Positions 53,819-63,368 of a DNA stretch of 64,000 bases are shown one piece after another (position 1 is the first letter of the stretch; every line of letters begins with the position of its first letter). The stretch is from Magnetococcales bacterium WMHbinv6 (lineage in GTDB: Bacteria; Pseudomonadota; Magnetococcia; Magnetococcales; Magnetaquicoccaceae). The stretch spans positions 123,955 through 187,954 of the forward strand of contig PDZV01000003.1 of NCBI GenBank assembly GCA_002753135.1. Direction: 5' to 3'. The notes beneath the pieces are model-generated. The model was not told the origin of the DNA. It saw nothing but the letters and a program-made list of their open reading frames with translations, and did no database searches. The translations under genes and the position numbers were made by a program.

Positions 53819-56800
53819 ATGTTGAACTGGCGCGACTGGCTCTCACTGGATGGCAGTAAGCTGCATGGTACCTTGGTTATATTGGCAGCGCTTTCGCTGA
53901 TGATCAACATCATCGGCCTTGCCGTCCCGCTTTCCTTGTTGCAGGTCTATAACCGTATCATTCCCAACCAGGGGGAGACCACCCTGACCATTCTGGTCAT
54001 CGGTGTCTTGTGTGCCCTGTTGCTGGAAGCGGTGCTGCGTTGGTTCCGTTCTTATTATACCGGCTGGATCGGTGCCCGCTATGAACATGTGACCGGTTGT
54101 GAAATATTCCGTCGTCTGTTGTTTGCCTCCGGCAAAGGGCAACTCAGAGAGGCCGGTTCCGAGTTGCAGGAGCGGATGAGTGCCATTCAGATGGTGGGAG
54201 AACTCTATTCCGGGCAACTGTTTTTGGCGCTTTTTGACCTGCCGTTCCTGATACTGTATCTGGTGCTGTTGTTGCAGTTGGGTGGACATCTGGCCTTCAT
54301 CCCGATCGGTTCCATTGTGCTGGTCACCGCCATCTCCTACCGCCTCGGCATGCAGATGGGCAAAGCGTTGGATGACGACAGCAAATCCATGATGCGTCGC
54401 ATCGGTTTTATCACCGAAACTTTGGCCAGGGTGCATACGGTCAAAGCCATGGCGATGGAGTCACTGATGCTGCGCCGCTATGAGTTGTTGCAAAACTCTC
54501 ACGCCCAAAAAACCCGTGAAATTATTTTCCGTGGCGTGGTCCTGCCCACCTTCTCCTCTTTCATGTCCCAGGTCAATACCGCGTTGGTGGTCACTTTTGG
54601 TGCCATCGCCGTGATGGATGGCGACCTGACAACCGGTGGCCTGGCAGCTTGCACCATGCTCGCCGGGCGCATGTTTCAACCCTTGCAAACCTTGGTCGGT
54701 GGCTGGACCCGCTTGCAGACGATCCGGATTGCCCGTCGTGATGTCAACGAGTTATTACATCTTCCCTCCCCGCCAGCCAAACCTCCGGTCAAAATAAGCA
54801 GCCAATCTTCTGGTCAGTCGCGCCAGGTGCATCGTTATCTGCCCAAAGAGTTTTCCTTTGAACTGGCCAACGTGAGCGTCAATTTTACCGGCAAGAGACC
54901 GGTATTGAATGATGTCTCTCTTACGGTGCGCCATCGGGAGACCATTGCCATTATCGGCGATAGTGGCAGCGGCAAGACCACGTTGTTGCAGTTATTGGCC
55001 GGTCGGGTTATGCCCACATCCGGCGTTTTGCGTTATAACGGTGAAGCCGTTGCAGAGGTTCCGCAAGCCTTTATCAATGCCCTTTCCTATGTGCCGCAAA
55101 AAGGGACCCTGTTCAGTGGCACGATTCTGCAGAACATCACCATGTTTGATGAATCGTTGGAAAAAGTGGCCATGCAAATGGCCACATTGTTGGGTTTGGA
55201 TATCTCTGTGGCCCGCATGCCGAAGGGGTACCAGACCATCGTGGGGGATGGCGCGGCGGAATCTTTGCCGGCAGGTGTGGTGCAGCGTATTTCCATCGCC
55301 CGCTCCCTGGCCATGACCCCACAGGTGCTGCTCTTCGATGAAGCCAATATGGCCATCGACTCAGCCGGGGATAGCCTGCTGCGCGACAGTCTGGTGCAAC
55401 TGAAAGATCGTTATGACTGCACGATTGTGCTGGTCTCCTGGCGTCCTTCGCTGTTGCGCCTGGCGGATCGGGTTTTCCGTCTGATCGATGGACGTTTGGA
55501 ACCGCTTGCCGATTATCGGGACGCCTTTGCGCTATCCCAGTCAGCAACAGAGAGCAATGCCCAGGCATTGGTAGAAAAGGAACAGCCAGAACATAGAGAG
55601 CTCCCCAAACAGACAACATGGCAGGAGTTTGTCGAACGAATGCCGCATCAAAGCGCCTTTACCCGTTGCCTGCGTGGTTTGTTGGATGCGTTGCACTGGC
55701 AGGGATCAGCACGGCAGGTTGCCGAAGCATTGCCACATCTGTTTGGTAATACGCAGAAAATTGCCTCTGGAACCACCATTGCGGGCGGTGGCATGGATGT
55801 GACCGACTTTTGTAACACCATGATGAATCTGCATTATACCCACCGTTCCGAATGGGCCTATCTGGAACGACTCGATCTGCGCAGTGCCCCGTTTGTCTTT
55901 GTCGGACGCAAGCCGGATCAGGTCATGGTGGTGCTGGGTGCCAGCGATCAGGGGGGGATTGAAATTTTTGATGGCAGTGACGGCATCGTCAAATCAATCA
56001 ACGGCAACATGATCGGACGGGCCTACTTCTTTATTCCACCCGGACAGGACTCTGCACGTCCAAAAAGTTGGATCTCATCGCAGCTGTTTCGTTTCGGCTC
56101 GTTGGTCTGGTTGACCATGGTGGTCACGCTGGTTGGCAATATCATGGCCACTTCCAGTGCCTTGTTCAACATGGCCATCTATGACAGTGTTATTCCCAGC
56201 GGTTCCCGTTCCATGATTCTGGGCCTGATGGCCGGCACGGTGGTCGCCATCGCTCTGGATGCAGGATTGCGTTTTCAACGGGCCCGTGTTCTGGCTTATA
56301 TCGGTGCCAAAGCCGAACGCATTCTGGGTGCAGGCATTCTGGAACGTTTGTTGGCCATGCCTGCCCCTTTTACCGAACGGGTGGCCGTTGGTGTCCAGGT
56401 GGCGCGGATCAAATCGCTGGAAGTGATCCGGGAGATGTTTACCGGTAACCTGGCCGTTCTCTATTACGATGCGCCGACCACACTGTTTTTCCTTGTCGTT
56501 TTGTGGGTGATCAGCCCGGGGGTCATTCTGTTCATGATTCTGCTGATTGCCGCTTTGCTGCTGGTCGGTGCCGTACTGGTGCCGATTCTGCGTACCCATA
56601 CCTCCTTTTCGGGTCGGTTGCAATCGCAACGACAAGCGTTTTTGACCGAATCCTTCGCCAATCTGCCTGTCATCCAAGGAGCCCACGCGAGTGAGACCTG
56701 GTATGACCGCTATCGGGAACTTTCCGGTAAAGCCATCCTGGCCAACTTTTATGTCGCACAGTTGACAACCATTCTTTCCGCCTCGGCACAGGTCTTGACC

Positions 56801-57757
56801 ATGGCCGCTTCCATCGGTGTGATGGCCATGACCGCCAGAGGTGTCCTGACCGGAACGCAAAGCGCCGGTTCGGTGGTGGCCGCCATGATGTTGACCTGGC
56901 GTATCCTTGCCCCGATTCAAACCACCTTTCTGGGTATTTCCCGTATGGTGCAGATTTTCAGCAGCCTGTCGCAAGTCGATCGCCTGATGGAGATCAAAGG
57001 GGAAAGGGATCAACATACCACCACCAATCGGGGCGAGCTGCAATTTAAGGGTTCCGTTGTGTTTTCCCGCGTCTCCTTCCGCTACACCAACGATGCTGAA
57101 CCGGCTCTGGTGGGTGTCAACTGCCAGATTCCTCCTGGATCGGTGGTTGCCGTCATCGGAGCCAATGGTTCCGGCAAATCGACCTTTATCAAGCTGCTGC
57201 TGGGATTGTATACCCCGCAAGCAGGAAGTATCCAGATTGATGATGAAGATATCCGTCAGCTCGATCCCATTGCCTTGCGGCAAGCGATCAGCTATCTGCC
57301 GCAAAACTGTGACATTTTCTTCGGTTCAGTCGCACAAAATCTGCGCCTGGTCAATCCGGTCGCCAGCGATGAAGAGCTGGAAGAAGCCACCGCCAAAGCC
57401 GGTTTGTTGGCGGAAATTCGGGCCATGCCCAACGGTTTTGATACCCGCCTGGACGAAAGCCGCTCCACCTCCTTGTCCGCAGGTTTCAAACAACGCCTCT
57501 CCCTGGCGCGTGTCTATCTGAAAAAATCACGTATTGCCCTGTTCGATGAACCTGCCAACAATCTGGATGGGGACAGTGAACAGTTGTTTCGTGATGCGGT
57601 CGAAGGGTTGCGTGGTTCTACCACCGTCTTTATCGTCACCCATCGACCCAGTCACATGCAGATGGCCGATATTGTCTTGTATCTGGATTCCGGCTACTTG
57701 CGGGGATCAGGCCCCCCCAACGAAATCAAAAAATTATTGTCGAAAAATTTTGTATAA
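53819..57757 (+). CDS. Fused tandem type I secretion ABC transporter with internal C39-like domain
   Basis: A 1312-residue protein with two full half-transporters. Half 1: six helices (residues about 15-310), NBD1 with Walker A GDSGSGKTT (near 380), signature-like ESLPAGVVQRISIARSL, Walker B VLLFDEANMAID, and Trp instead of the switch His (VSWRP). Then a 140-residue C39-peptidase-like segment (about 600-745) with Cys in TRCLRGLLDALHWQG and DFCNTMM but no clear His-Asp partners, so non-proteolytic. Half 2: helices 755-1050, NBD2 with GANGSGKST (near 1113), LSAGFKQRLSLARV, ALFDEPANNLDGDSE and intact IVTHRPSH. NBD1 is degenerate, so the ATPase sites should be asymmetric. SD GGAGAG precedes the ATG. 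Confidence 0.9.
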   Translation: MLNWRDWLSLDGSKLHGTLVILAALSLMINIIGLAVPLSLLQVYNRIIPNQGETTLTILVIGVLCALLLEAVLRWFRSYYTGWIGARYEHVTGCEIFRRLLFASGKGQLREAGSELQERMSAIQMVGELYSGQLFLALFDLPFLILYLVLLLQLGGHLAFIPIGSIVLVTAISYRLGMQMGKALDDDSKSMMRRIGFITETLARVHTVKAMAMESLMLRRYELLQNSHAQKTREIIFRGVVLPTFSSFMSQVNTALVVTFGAIAVMDGDLTTGGLAACTMLAGRMFQPLQTLVGGWTRLQTIRIARRDVNELLHLPSPPAKPPVKISSQSSGQSRQVHRYLPKEFSFELANVSVNFTGKRPVLNDVSLTVRHRETIAIIGDSGSGKTTLLQLLAGRVMPTSGVLRYNGEAVAEVPQAFINALSYVPQKGTLFSGTILQNITMFDESLEKVAMQMATLLGLDISVARMPKGYQTIVGDGAAESLPAGVVQRISIARSLAMTPQVLLFDEANMAIDSAGDSLLRDSLVQLKDRYDCTIVLVSWRPSLLRLADRVFRLIDGRLEPLADYRDAFALSQSATESNAQALVEKEQPEHRELPKQTTWQEFVERMPHQSAFTRCLRGLLDALHWQGSARQVAEALPHLFGNTQKIASGTTIAGGGMDVTDFCNTMMNLHYTHRSEWAYLERLDLRSAPFVFVGRKPDQVMVVLGASDQGGIEIFDGSDGIVKSINGNMIGRAYFFIPPGQDSARPKSWISSQLFRFGSLVWLTMVVTLVGNIMATSSALFNMAIYDSVIPSGSRSMILGLMAGTVVAIALDAGLRFQRARVLAYIGAKAERILGAGILERLLAMPAPFTERVAVGVQVARIKSLEVIREMFTGNLAVLYYDAPTTLFFLVVLWVISPGVILFMILLIAALLLVGAVLVPILRTHTSFSGRLQSQRQAFLTESFANLPVIQGAHASETWYDRYRELSGKAILANFYVAQLTTILSASAQVLTMAASIGVMAMTARGVLTGTQSAGSVVAAMMLTWRILAPIQTTFLGISRMVQIFSSLSQVDRLMEIKGERDQHTTTNRGELQFKGSVVFSRVSFRYTNDAEPALVGVNCQIPPGSVVAVIGANGSGKSTFIKLLLGLYTPQAGSIQIDDEDIRQLDPIALRQAISYLPQNCDIFFGSVAQNLRLVNPVASDEELEEATAKAGLLAEIRAMPNGFDTRLDESRSTSLSAGFKQRLSLARVYLKKSRIALFDEPANNLDGDSEQLFRDAVEGLRGSTTVFIVTHRPSHMQMADIVLYLDSGYLRGSGPPNEIKKLLSKNFV

Positions 57758-57789
57758 TCTGCACCAGAGGATTATTCAGGTTACTGCCC

Positions 57790-59124
57790 ATGATACCCCG
57801 TCAATCCATTCACCGCTTTGCGGACGCCGTTACCCTGGAAGAGGCAGTGATCTCTTGGAAGGTGCGTTTGGGATTGATCTTGACCCTGTTTTTGACCTTT
57901 TTGTTTGTCCTCTGGTCAACCGTGACACGGATCGACGAGGCGGTGAAAGCCAACGGCCAGTTTGTTCCCCAGGGTTTGGTCTATCGTGTTCAATCTTCAG
58001 AGGCGGGTATTCTGTCGTCCATTGCTGTCAAGGAGGGAGATCGGGTAGAAAAGGGGGATCTGTTATTGCAACTCAGTAATGCACCTATCGATGCCGACGA
58101 AAAACAGGCCATGGCCCGCATGGCGGGATTGCAGACACGGCGGATTCGTTTACAAGTCCTGTTGAGTGGTAGCGAAGCCGATTTTTCCAGCGTCGACACC
58201 GCGTACAGCGATTTGGTCCGCGATCAGGCTTCCCTGTTGCGCAGCCAGATTGCCTCGCGAGAGAGCAGTTTATCGGTGATCGATACACAGTTGTTGCAGA
58301 AAAAAACAGAGTGTGAACAACTGGCCAACCTGATTCATACTGCGGAAGGGCGTGTCGGTGTCGATCGGGCAATGTTGGCCTTGCAGGAAGAGTTGGCCAA
58401 TAAAAAATTGGTGGCAGAGGTAACCCGCTTGAATGCCAAACGAACCTACCTCAGCTCGCAAGCGGAGTTGAACCGCCTGCAAAACCAGTACGAAAAAGCA
58501 ACCCAGGCGCTGGACGAAGTCAAAAAAAGACGGCGTACCCAGGAAGCGGAATCCAGACAACAGGCCAGTGACGAACTGGGACAGGTCAACAGCGATATTG
58601 CCCAAACCCAGGAACTGTTGACGCGATTACAGGAACGGCGTGCCTTGATGGAAATTCGCACGCCCGTATCCGGATCGGTGCAGGGACTGCGCACCCAGAC
58701 AATTGGTGCAGTGGTCAAGGGTGGTGATCTGCTGATGCAAATTGTTCCTTCGGAATCGGAAATGATGTTGGAAGTGCGTATTTCACCCAAGGATATCGGC
58801 TTTGTGCGTCCTGATCTGCCGGTGGCGATCAAGGTCAACAGCTATGATTTCGGTCGTTTTGGTACGGTAGCTGGATTGTTGTTGTCGGTGTCGCCTTCCA
58901 CGGAGGCGACGGAAGGATCAGGTGAAAAACGGCCATTTTATCGTGGCATTATTCGTCCAGATGCCCGTTTTGTCGGTGCGCCTCAATACCCGATTTTACC
59001 CGGAATGAGCGCCGAAGTGGATATCAAAACCGGTGAAAGATCCATCTTGGCCTATTTGCTGAAACCGCTCTTATTGCCGAACAATGTCAAGGGTGAACGT
59101 ATCGAAGAGATCGTGCAACCCTGA
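57790..59124 (+). CDS. HlyD-family periplasmic adaptor (second of two)
   Basis: A 444-residue membrane fusion protein: transmembrane helix near residues 28-50 (LGLILTLFLTFLFVLWSTV), first lipoyl half (VKANGQFVPQGLVYRVQSSEAGILSSIAVKEGDRVEKGDLLL), coiled coil about 120-290, second half with IRTPVSGSVQGLRTQTIGAVVKGGDLLMQIVPSESEMML and IKVNSYDFGRFGTV in the barrel. It lies 32 bases after the fused ABC transporter gene. Having two adaptors for one exporter gene matches the two half-transporters in that polypeptide, so a hetero-adaptor complex is likely. Confidence 0.93.
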   Translation: MIPRQSIHRFADAVTLEEAVISWKVRLGLILTLFLTFLFVLWSTVTRIDEAVKANGQFVPQGLVYRVQSSEAGILSSIAVKEGDRVEKGDLLLQLSNAPIDADEKQAMARMAGLQTRRIRLQVLLSGSEADFSSVDTAYSDLVRDQASLLRSQIASRESSLSVIDTQLLQKKTECEQLANLIHTAEGRVGVDRAMLALQEELANKKLVAEVTRLNAKRTYLSSQAELNRLQNQYEKATQALDEVKKRRRTQEAESRQQASDELGQVNSDIAQTQELLTRLQERRALMEIRTPVSGSVQGLRTQTIGAVVKGGDLLMQIVPSESEMMLEVRISPKDIGFVRPDLPVAIKVNSYDFGRFGTVAGLLLSVSPSTEATEGSGEKRPFYRGIIRPDARFVGAPQYPILPGMSAEVDIKTGERSILAYLLKPLLLPNNVKGERIEEIVQP

Positions 59125-59162
59125 TGCCCTATTAATGAACAGTATTTATTGGATCGACTTGC

Positions 59163-61223
59163 ATGGAAAACCGTCCCATTTCCAGCCCGGATCCGCCCGA
59201 TCTTTCGGAAAGTGCTTTGCAGACATTGACGATCCGACAGCGGGAAATTTTGCATCTGGTGCAGGGTGGTAAATCCAACCGGGAAATTGCCGATCAGTTG
59301 GGTATTTCGGAGGGTACGGTCAAACAACATCTGGTCGCCGTTTTTCGCCATTTGAATGTGCGCAACCGAACGATGGCCGCCAAAATGGGCTTGTTGTCCC
59401 AACAGTCGACTGCCTCAGAAAATGTGTCACCAGCAAAATGGCTGCGTAACGAACAAACCCATTACGCCGAAGCAACGCACACCCTCCATTTTGCCTCAGC
59501 CATCCAACCCATCACTCTGGTCGTTGCCCGTTTTTGGGTCACCGAAAGCATGATGCACCGCTTGGGCAGCGGCCTGTTCGGTCAACTCAATCGCACCTTG
59601 CGCCATCTCTGTGAACAGGCTGCACACCATTTTGCCGGACTGGTGCAAACGATTCCAGGTGGCCTTATCCTTCTATTCGGTTTGCCCAATATTCGGGAAG
59701 AGGATGCCCAACGCGCTGCTTGCGCTGCCTGTTGGATCCATCGCCGTATGTTGCTTGATCCCGTTTTCGCCTGCCTCAGTGAACCGATTCCGTTACGCAT
59801 CTGTGTCATCAGCGGTGAAGTGGTGGTATCGATTGATAGTGGCAAAACCATTTTACATGGCACACTGCTCTCTCACCCCTGTCTGGTAACACCTGTCGCC
59901 TGCAGCAATGACAGCCAGCCACACCTTTCTTCGGAAAGCAAAGAGATCATTCGCTATCATGCCTTGCGTTACGGGATTCCCAGCGCCTTTTTTCCCGAAG
60001 GAGAGGCTGTGCGGGCGGCAGTGGGATTATCAGGGAAAAATTCGTTCCGGCAACCTGATCTGTTACCGGCAGCCCCCCTCTTTGGCCGGGAATCCGAATG
60101 GCAGAGTTTGCTGAATATGGCCGAACAGGTCCGTTCCGGAAACGGTCAAAGCCTGGTGATCGTTGGAGAAGCCGGTTTTGGTAAAACACGATTAATACAA
60201 GAACTGCGCCGGCATCTGGATCAACAACCAGAGTGGCTGTGGCTGGAAAGTCAGTGCCGGAGCATGGCCGGACAGATAAGCTGGTACCCCCTGTCCACCC
60301 TGTTGGCGCAGTTGAGTCACTGCCAACCGGAATGGAATCAAGCCACCCAAAAAGCACATATGACCCATTGGCTGCACACCCATTATCCCTCCCTGGCAGC
60401 CTCGGGAGAACTGCTGCTGGAACAACTGTGCCATACAGATTGGCAATCGCCCGATGCAACACCACAAACCCAGACCGCCGCACAGCAACAGGAGTTGGTC
60501 CGCTTGCTGACAACCCTGCTGCGTGCCAGCAACCACCCGACTGTCGTGGTGCTGGATAATCTTCAATGGGCAGATGCCGCAACCTTGGCCCTGTTTCCAC
60601 AATTGGCCGAAGCCTGTAATGGCAGCAAAGTGTGGCTGATCGGTGTGACCCGTCGTTCCTGGTTGCGCCTTTTTCCCGGCAGTCGGATTGTCTCTACCCT
60701 CTCTTTGAGCCGCTTGTCGTTACGCGCAACCCATCAATTGTTGCGCTCGCTGCAACCCTCTCTTTCTGGAGGTGATCCATTGCGCCGACAGATGAGTCAA
60801 TGGTCAAGCGGTGTCCCCCTCTTTGCCACAGAATTGTTGCAACAAGCTTCCCGATACGCCGTTCCAGAACAACAGACTCTCCTGGATCTTTTTCCCCATA
60901 CCCTTTTGGGGCTGATTTTGGGTCGATTGGATACGGTTGCCGTTCACTGGCGTGTGGTGCGGGCCATCGCTGCCTATGGACGTATCCGTTTAACTCACTT
61001 GTATCGATTGGATATTCATCCTACTCCAACCGTGGAAGCCGCTGTCGATTATCTCGTCAAAATTGGTTTGTTGGCGATTGCCGAAAACGATAACGAACGA
61101 GAGATCTCTTTTAACAATGAAATGGTGAGAAGTGCCATTTGGCTGACTCTGCTGGAAAAAGATCGTATTCCAGAGGGAAATGGGCCTCGCACCGCTTTGT
61201 CAGCCCGGATGTGGCAGGAGTAA
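59163..61223 (+). CDS. LuxR-type HTH / cyclase-like / AAA_16 ATPase regulator
   Basis: A 686-residue protein in an unusual order. Residues about 18-80 form a LuxR DNA-binding domain (LTIRQREILHLVQGGKSNREIADQLGISEGTVKQH), here at the N terminus rather than the C terminus. Residues about 115-250 look like a class III nucleotide cyclase, but the metal-binding Asp residues are missing (ITLVVARFW, GGLILLFGLP), so it should be inactive. From about 310 an AAA_16/STAND ATPase follows (LFGRESEWQSLL, VIVGEAGFGKTRLIQEL, VVVLDNLQWADAAT). The kinase-FGE gene starts 2 bases later. A pathway-specific regulator of the secretion operon is the natural reading. Confidence 0.85.
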   Translation: MENRPISSPDPPDLSESALQTLTIRQREILHLVQGGKSNREIADQLGISEGTVKQHLVAVFRHLNVRNRTMAAKMGLLSQQSTASENVSPAKWLRNEQTHYAEATHTLHFASAIQPITLVVARFWVTESMMHRLGSGLFGQLNRTLRHLCEQAAHHFAGLVQTIPGGLILLFGLPNIREEDAQRAACAACWIHRRMLLDPVFACLSEPIPLRICVISGEVVVSIDSGKTILHGTLLSHPCLVTPVACSNDSQPHLSSESKEIIRYHALRYGIPSAFFPEGEAVRAAVGLSGKNSFRQPDLLPAAPLFGRESEWQSLLNMAEQVRSGNGQSLVIVGEAGFGKTRLIQELRRHLDQQPEWLWLESQCRSMAGQISWYPLSTLLAQLSHCQPEWNQATQKAHMTHWLHTHYPSLAASGELLLEQLCHTDWQSPDATPQTQTAAQQQELVRLLTTLLRASNHPTVVVLDNLQWADAATLALFPQLAEACNGSKVWLIGVTRRSWLRLFPGSRIVSTLSLSRLSLRATHQLLRSLQPSLSGGDPLRRQMSQWSSGVPLFATELLQQASRYAVPEQQTLLDLFPHTLLGLILGRLDTVAVHWRVVRAIAAYGRIRLTHLYRLDIHPTPTVEAAVDYLVKIGLLAIAENDNEREISFNNEMVRSAIWLTLLEKDRIPEGNGPRTALSARMWQE

Positions 61224-61225
61224 CG

Positions 61226-63118
61226 ATGCCCAGTCAAGTTGATCTGGCACCAGCACAGGCAGAACAGATCATTCGCCAGTTTACACCGACACTTCGCATG
61301 GTACGCCTGTTGGGCTCAGGAAGTTTTGGCCAGGTGTTCCTGCTTGCCGATACCTTTGCCAAAGTCGCCGTCAAGATCATTCCCCTGCAAATGCGTAATA
61401 AGGAAAACAGTGCGGAATCAGAACCCGGTTGGACAGAATCCCATGAATGGCGACAATTGCTGCACAATTGGGACCGTCTGAATCACGCCAGTTTGGTGCG
61501 CATCCGCGCTTTTCATGCTTGGCATGCGCATGACGAACAGGATCCGATCGCTATCTATGGATTGGTCTATATGGATTATTGGCCCTATGATCTGTATGAC
61601 TGTGTCAAAACATTAGCACGGGAAAAACAATTAACACCAGCACGTCGCTACGCCTTGCTGATCGAGTTGGCCGTCGTACTGCAAAGGTTGCTCGAAGATG
61701 CCAGATTGATGGTTACCGATCTGAAATTGGAAAACGTGATGGTCAACGGTATGCCAGATGGACCTTTCCAACTGGCATTGATTGACCTGGGCGGTATCTG
61801 TGAAGCGCGGTTGGCCGATTACCATCGGGTTATCACCACCGATTTTTATATGGCTCCTGAATTGCAAAACCGATCCGCTACTCTGATTGACGAGCCCATT
61901 CTGATTTATGGTTTTGGCATGATTGGCATGTTTGTTCTGGAAGGACGCTGGCCGGTCGAAGGGTATGACTATTTGAAACCAATGCTGCCCAAATTGCGCC
62001 AACAAGGTGGTCCGCAATGGTCAGAAGAGACCCGTCAATTGATGCCGGAATGCGTCAAAATTATTGAAATGTGTCTATGTGAAAAACGACCATCCGCCAC
62101 TGTCGATTCCTCCAGCACCCCTTCTGGAGAACGTTTTGCTACCATGGCAGCCGTCACTCAAGCCCTGCGTGTCGCCAGACAGCATTGGGAAGAACGAGAC
62201 CGCCACCAGGTGGTGACTGCCAAGGAACAAAACGCAAACGGTTCGGAGTCACAAAAAATTCGCGATCGTTGGCGAGAACCAATTACCGGAATGGAATTTT
62301 GTTGGATACCGAGAGGCAAATATCTGATGGGCCAATCGGATGAAGAGACAAAAACCTTGCGTAAACAGATGGATGAAGCGGCATTCAATAAATGGTTTGC
62401 ACGGGAATTGCCGCGCCATCGGGTCGAACTGGATGGTTTCTGGATGGGGCGCTTTCCGGTGATGCGCAGCCAGTTTGCACAATTTGTCGAAGAGGCCCTG
62501 TATCAAACGGATCAAGAACGCATGCAATTTGCATTACGCAACAATGAACAAGAAAAAAAACGGCTGGATGCCTATAACTGGCGCAAAACCCGTTTTGCAC
62601 AAACAGATCAACATCCCGTGGTCTATGTGAGCTGGTTTGACAGCAACGCCTATATACAATGGTTGCAGCGCCGTACTGGTTTACCGTTTTCCTTGCCTTC
62701 TGAAGCCCAATGGGAATACGCCTGCCGTGGCGGAGGCAGTACCGCATTTTCTTTTGGGCAGACCATTCGTACCGATCAGGCAAATTATTACGGTGGTGCC
62801 GTGTATGGAGGCGGAGAGACGGGTATCTATCGTAAAGGCACAACCGCCTGCGCGATGTTTGCCGCCAACTATTATGGGTTGCATGACATGCACGGCAATG
62901 TTTGGGAGTGGTGCCTGGATAGGTATGATGAAGGATTTTACAGCACGATGCAGGCAAAATTGCGCAATCCGGTTCATCGGACAGCGATCGGCTACCGCAT
63001 CAAACGAGGTGGTTCTTGGCAATCATCACCAGACTTGGTGCGCTCTGCCTACCGAGGGGGAACCTACCCGGATACGGGAAAGGATGACCTGGGATTCCGA
63101 TTAATTTTACCAGGATGA
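61226..63118 (+). CDS. Ser/Thr protein kinase fused to an FGE-sulfatase-fold domain
   Basis: A 630-residue fusion. Residues about 20-330 are a protein kinase: LGSGSFGQVFLLAD (Gly loop), KVAVKIIPL (Lys), MVTDLKLENVMVNG (catalytic Asp; HRD is TD) and LALIDLGGI in place of DFG. Residues about 350-630 are an FGE/SUMF1 (C-type lectin-like) domain: GMEFCWIPRGKYLMGQSDEE, HPVVYVSWFDSNAYIQWLQ, DMHGNVWEWCLDRYD, RGGSWQSSPDLVRSAYRGG. The pair of cysteines that formylates sulfatases is absent, so a binding role is likely. Kinase-FGE fusions are known, for example chlamydial Pkn1. The frame opens at 61139 inside the previous gene; I chose the ATG at 61226, 2 bases after its stop. Confidence 0.88.
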   Translation: MPSQVDLAPAQAEQIIRQFTPTLRMVRLLGSGSFGQVFLLADTFAKVAVKIIPLQMRNKENSAESEPGWTESHEWRQLLHNWDRLNHASLVRIRAFHAWHAHDEQDPIAIYGLVYMDYWPYDLYDCVKTLAREKQLTPARRYALLIELAVVLQRLLEDARLMVTDLKLENVMVNGMPDGPFQLALIDLGGICEARLADYHRVITTDFYMAPELQNRSATLIDEPILIYGFGMIGMFVLEGRWPVEGYDYLKPMLPKLRQQGGPQWSEETRQLMPECVKIIEMCLCEKRPSATVDSSSTPSGERFATMAAVTQALRVARQHWEERDRHQVVTAKEQNANGSESQKIRDRWREPITGMEFCWIPRGKYLMGQSDEETKTLRKQMDEAAFNKWFARELPRHRVELDGFWMGRFPVMRSQFAQFVEEALYQTDQERMQFALRNNEQEKKRLDAYNWRKTRFAQTDQHPVVYVSWFDSNAYIQWLQRRTGLPFSLPSEAQWEYACRGGGSTAFSFGQTIRTDQANYYGGAVYGGGETGIYRKGTTACAMFAANYYGLHDMHGNVWEWCLDRYDEGFYSTMQAKLRNPVHRTAIGYRIKRGGSWQSSPDLVRSAYRGGTYPDTGKDDLGFRLILPG

Positions 63119-63368
63119 CGTTATCCTATAACGAACGGAGGATAACCCCACTTCGGTGTTGTAATTCTTTTTTTAATCATTATACTATCGTACAGTATGA
63201 GTAGTATGCCCTGATTTTGCGCAGCAAAAAGCAGTAATGCAACAAATTGTAACACAACAAAAGAATAAATTATCTGGATAGTTAGGTTGCGTAAACAGGC
63301 AATAGCAGGTTTCGATTCAGGCAAATACGCTATTTAGCGAGAACTATAACGCTGCAGGAGTAATCAAC
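63119..63368. other. AT-rich regulatory gap before the putative secreted giant protein
   Basis: No gene. A 7-bp dyad GTTATCC...GGATAAC (63120-63126 and 63140-63146) follows the kinase stop directly, then a T-run and ATACT...AGTAT dyad near 63180-63200. These may be a terminator remnant and an operator or promoter for the downstream gene. AGGAG at 63356-63360 is its ribosome site. Confidence 0.4.

Noticed and set aside
56075..57304. A 409-codon minus-strand frame opposite the fused ABC gene
   Set aside because: Gln/Gly/His-rich antisense translation with no domain; the + frame has both Walker motifs.
61226..63118. Diversity-generating retroelement target, because of the FGE-type C terminus
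   Set aside because: No reverse transcriptase or template repeat is visible in the window and the end lacks the Asn/AAC-rich variable codons.
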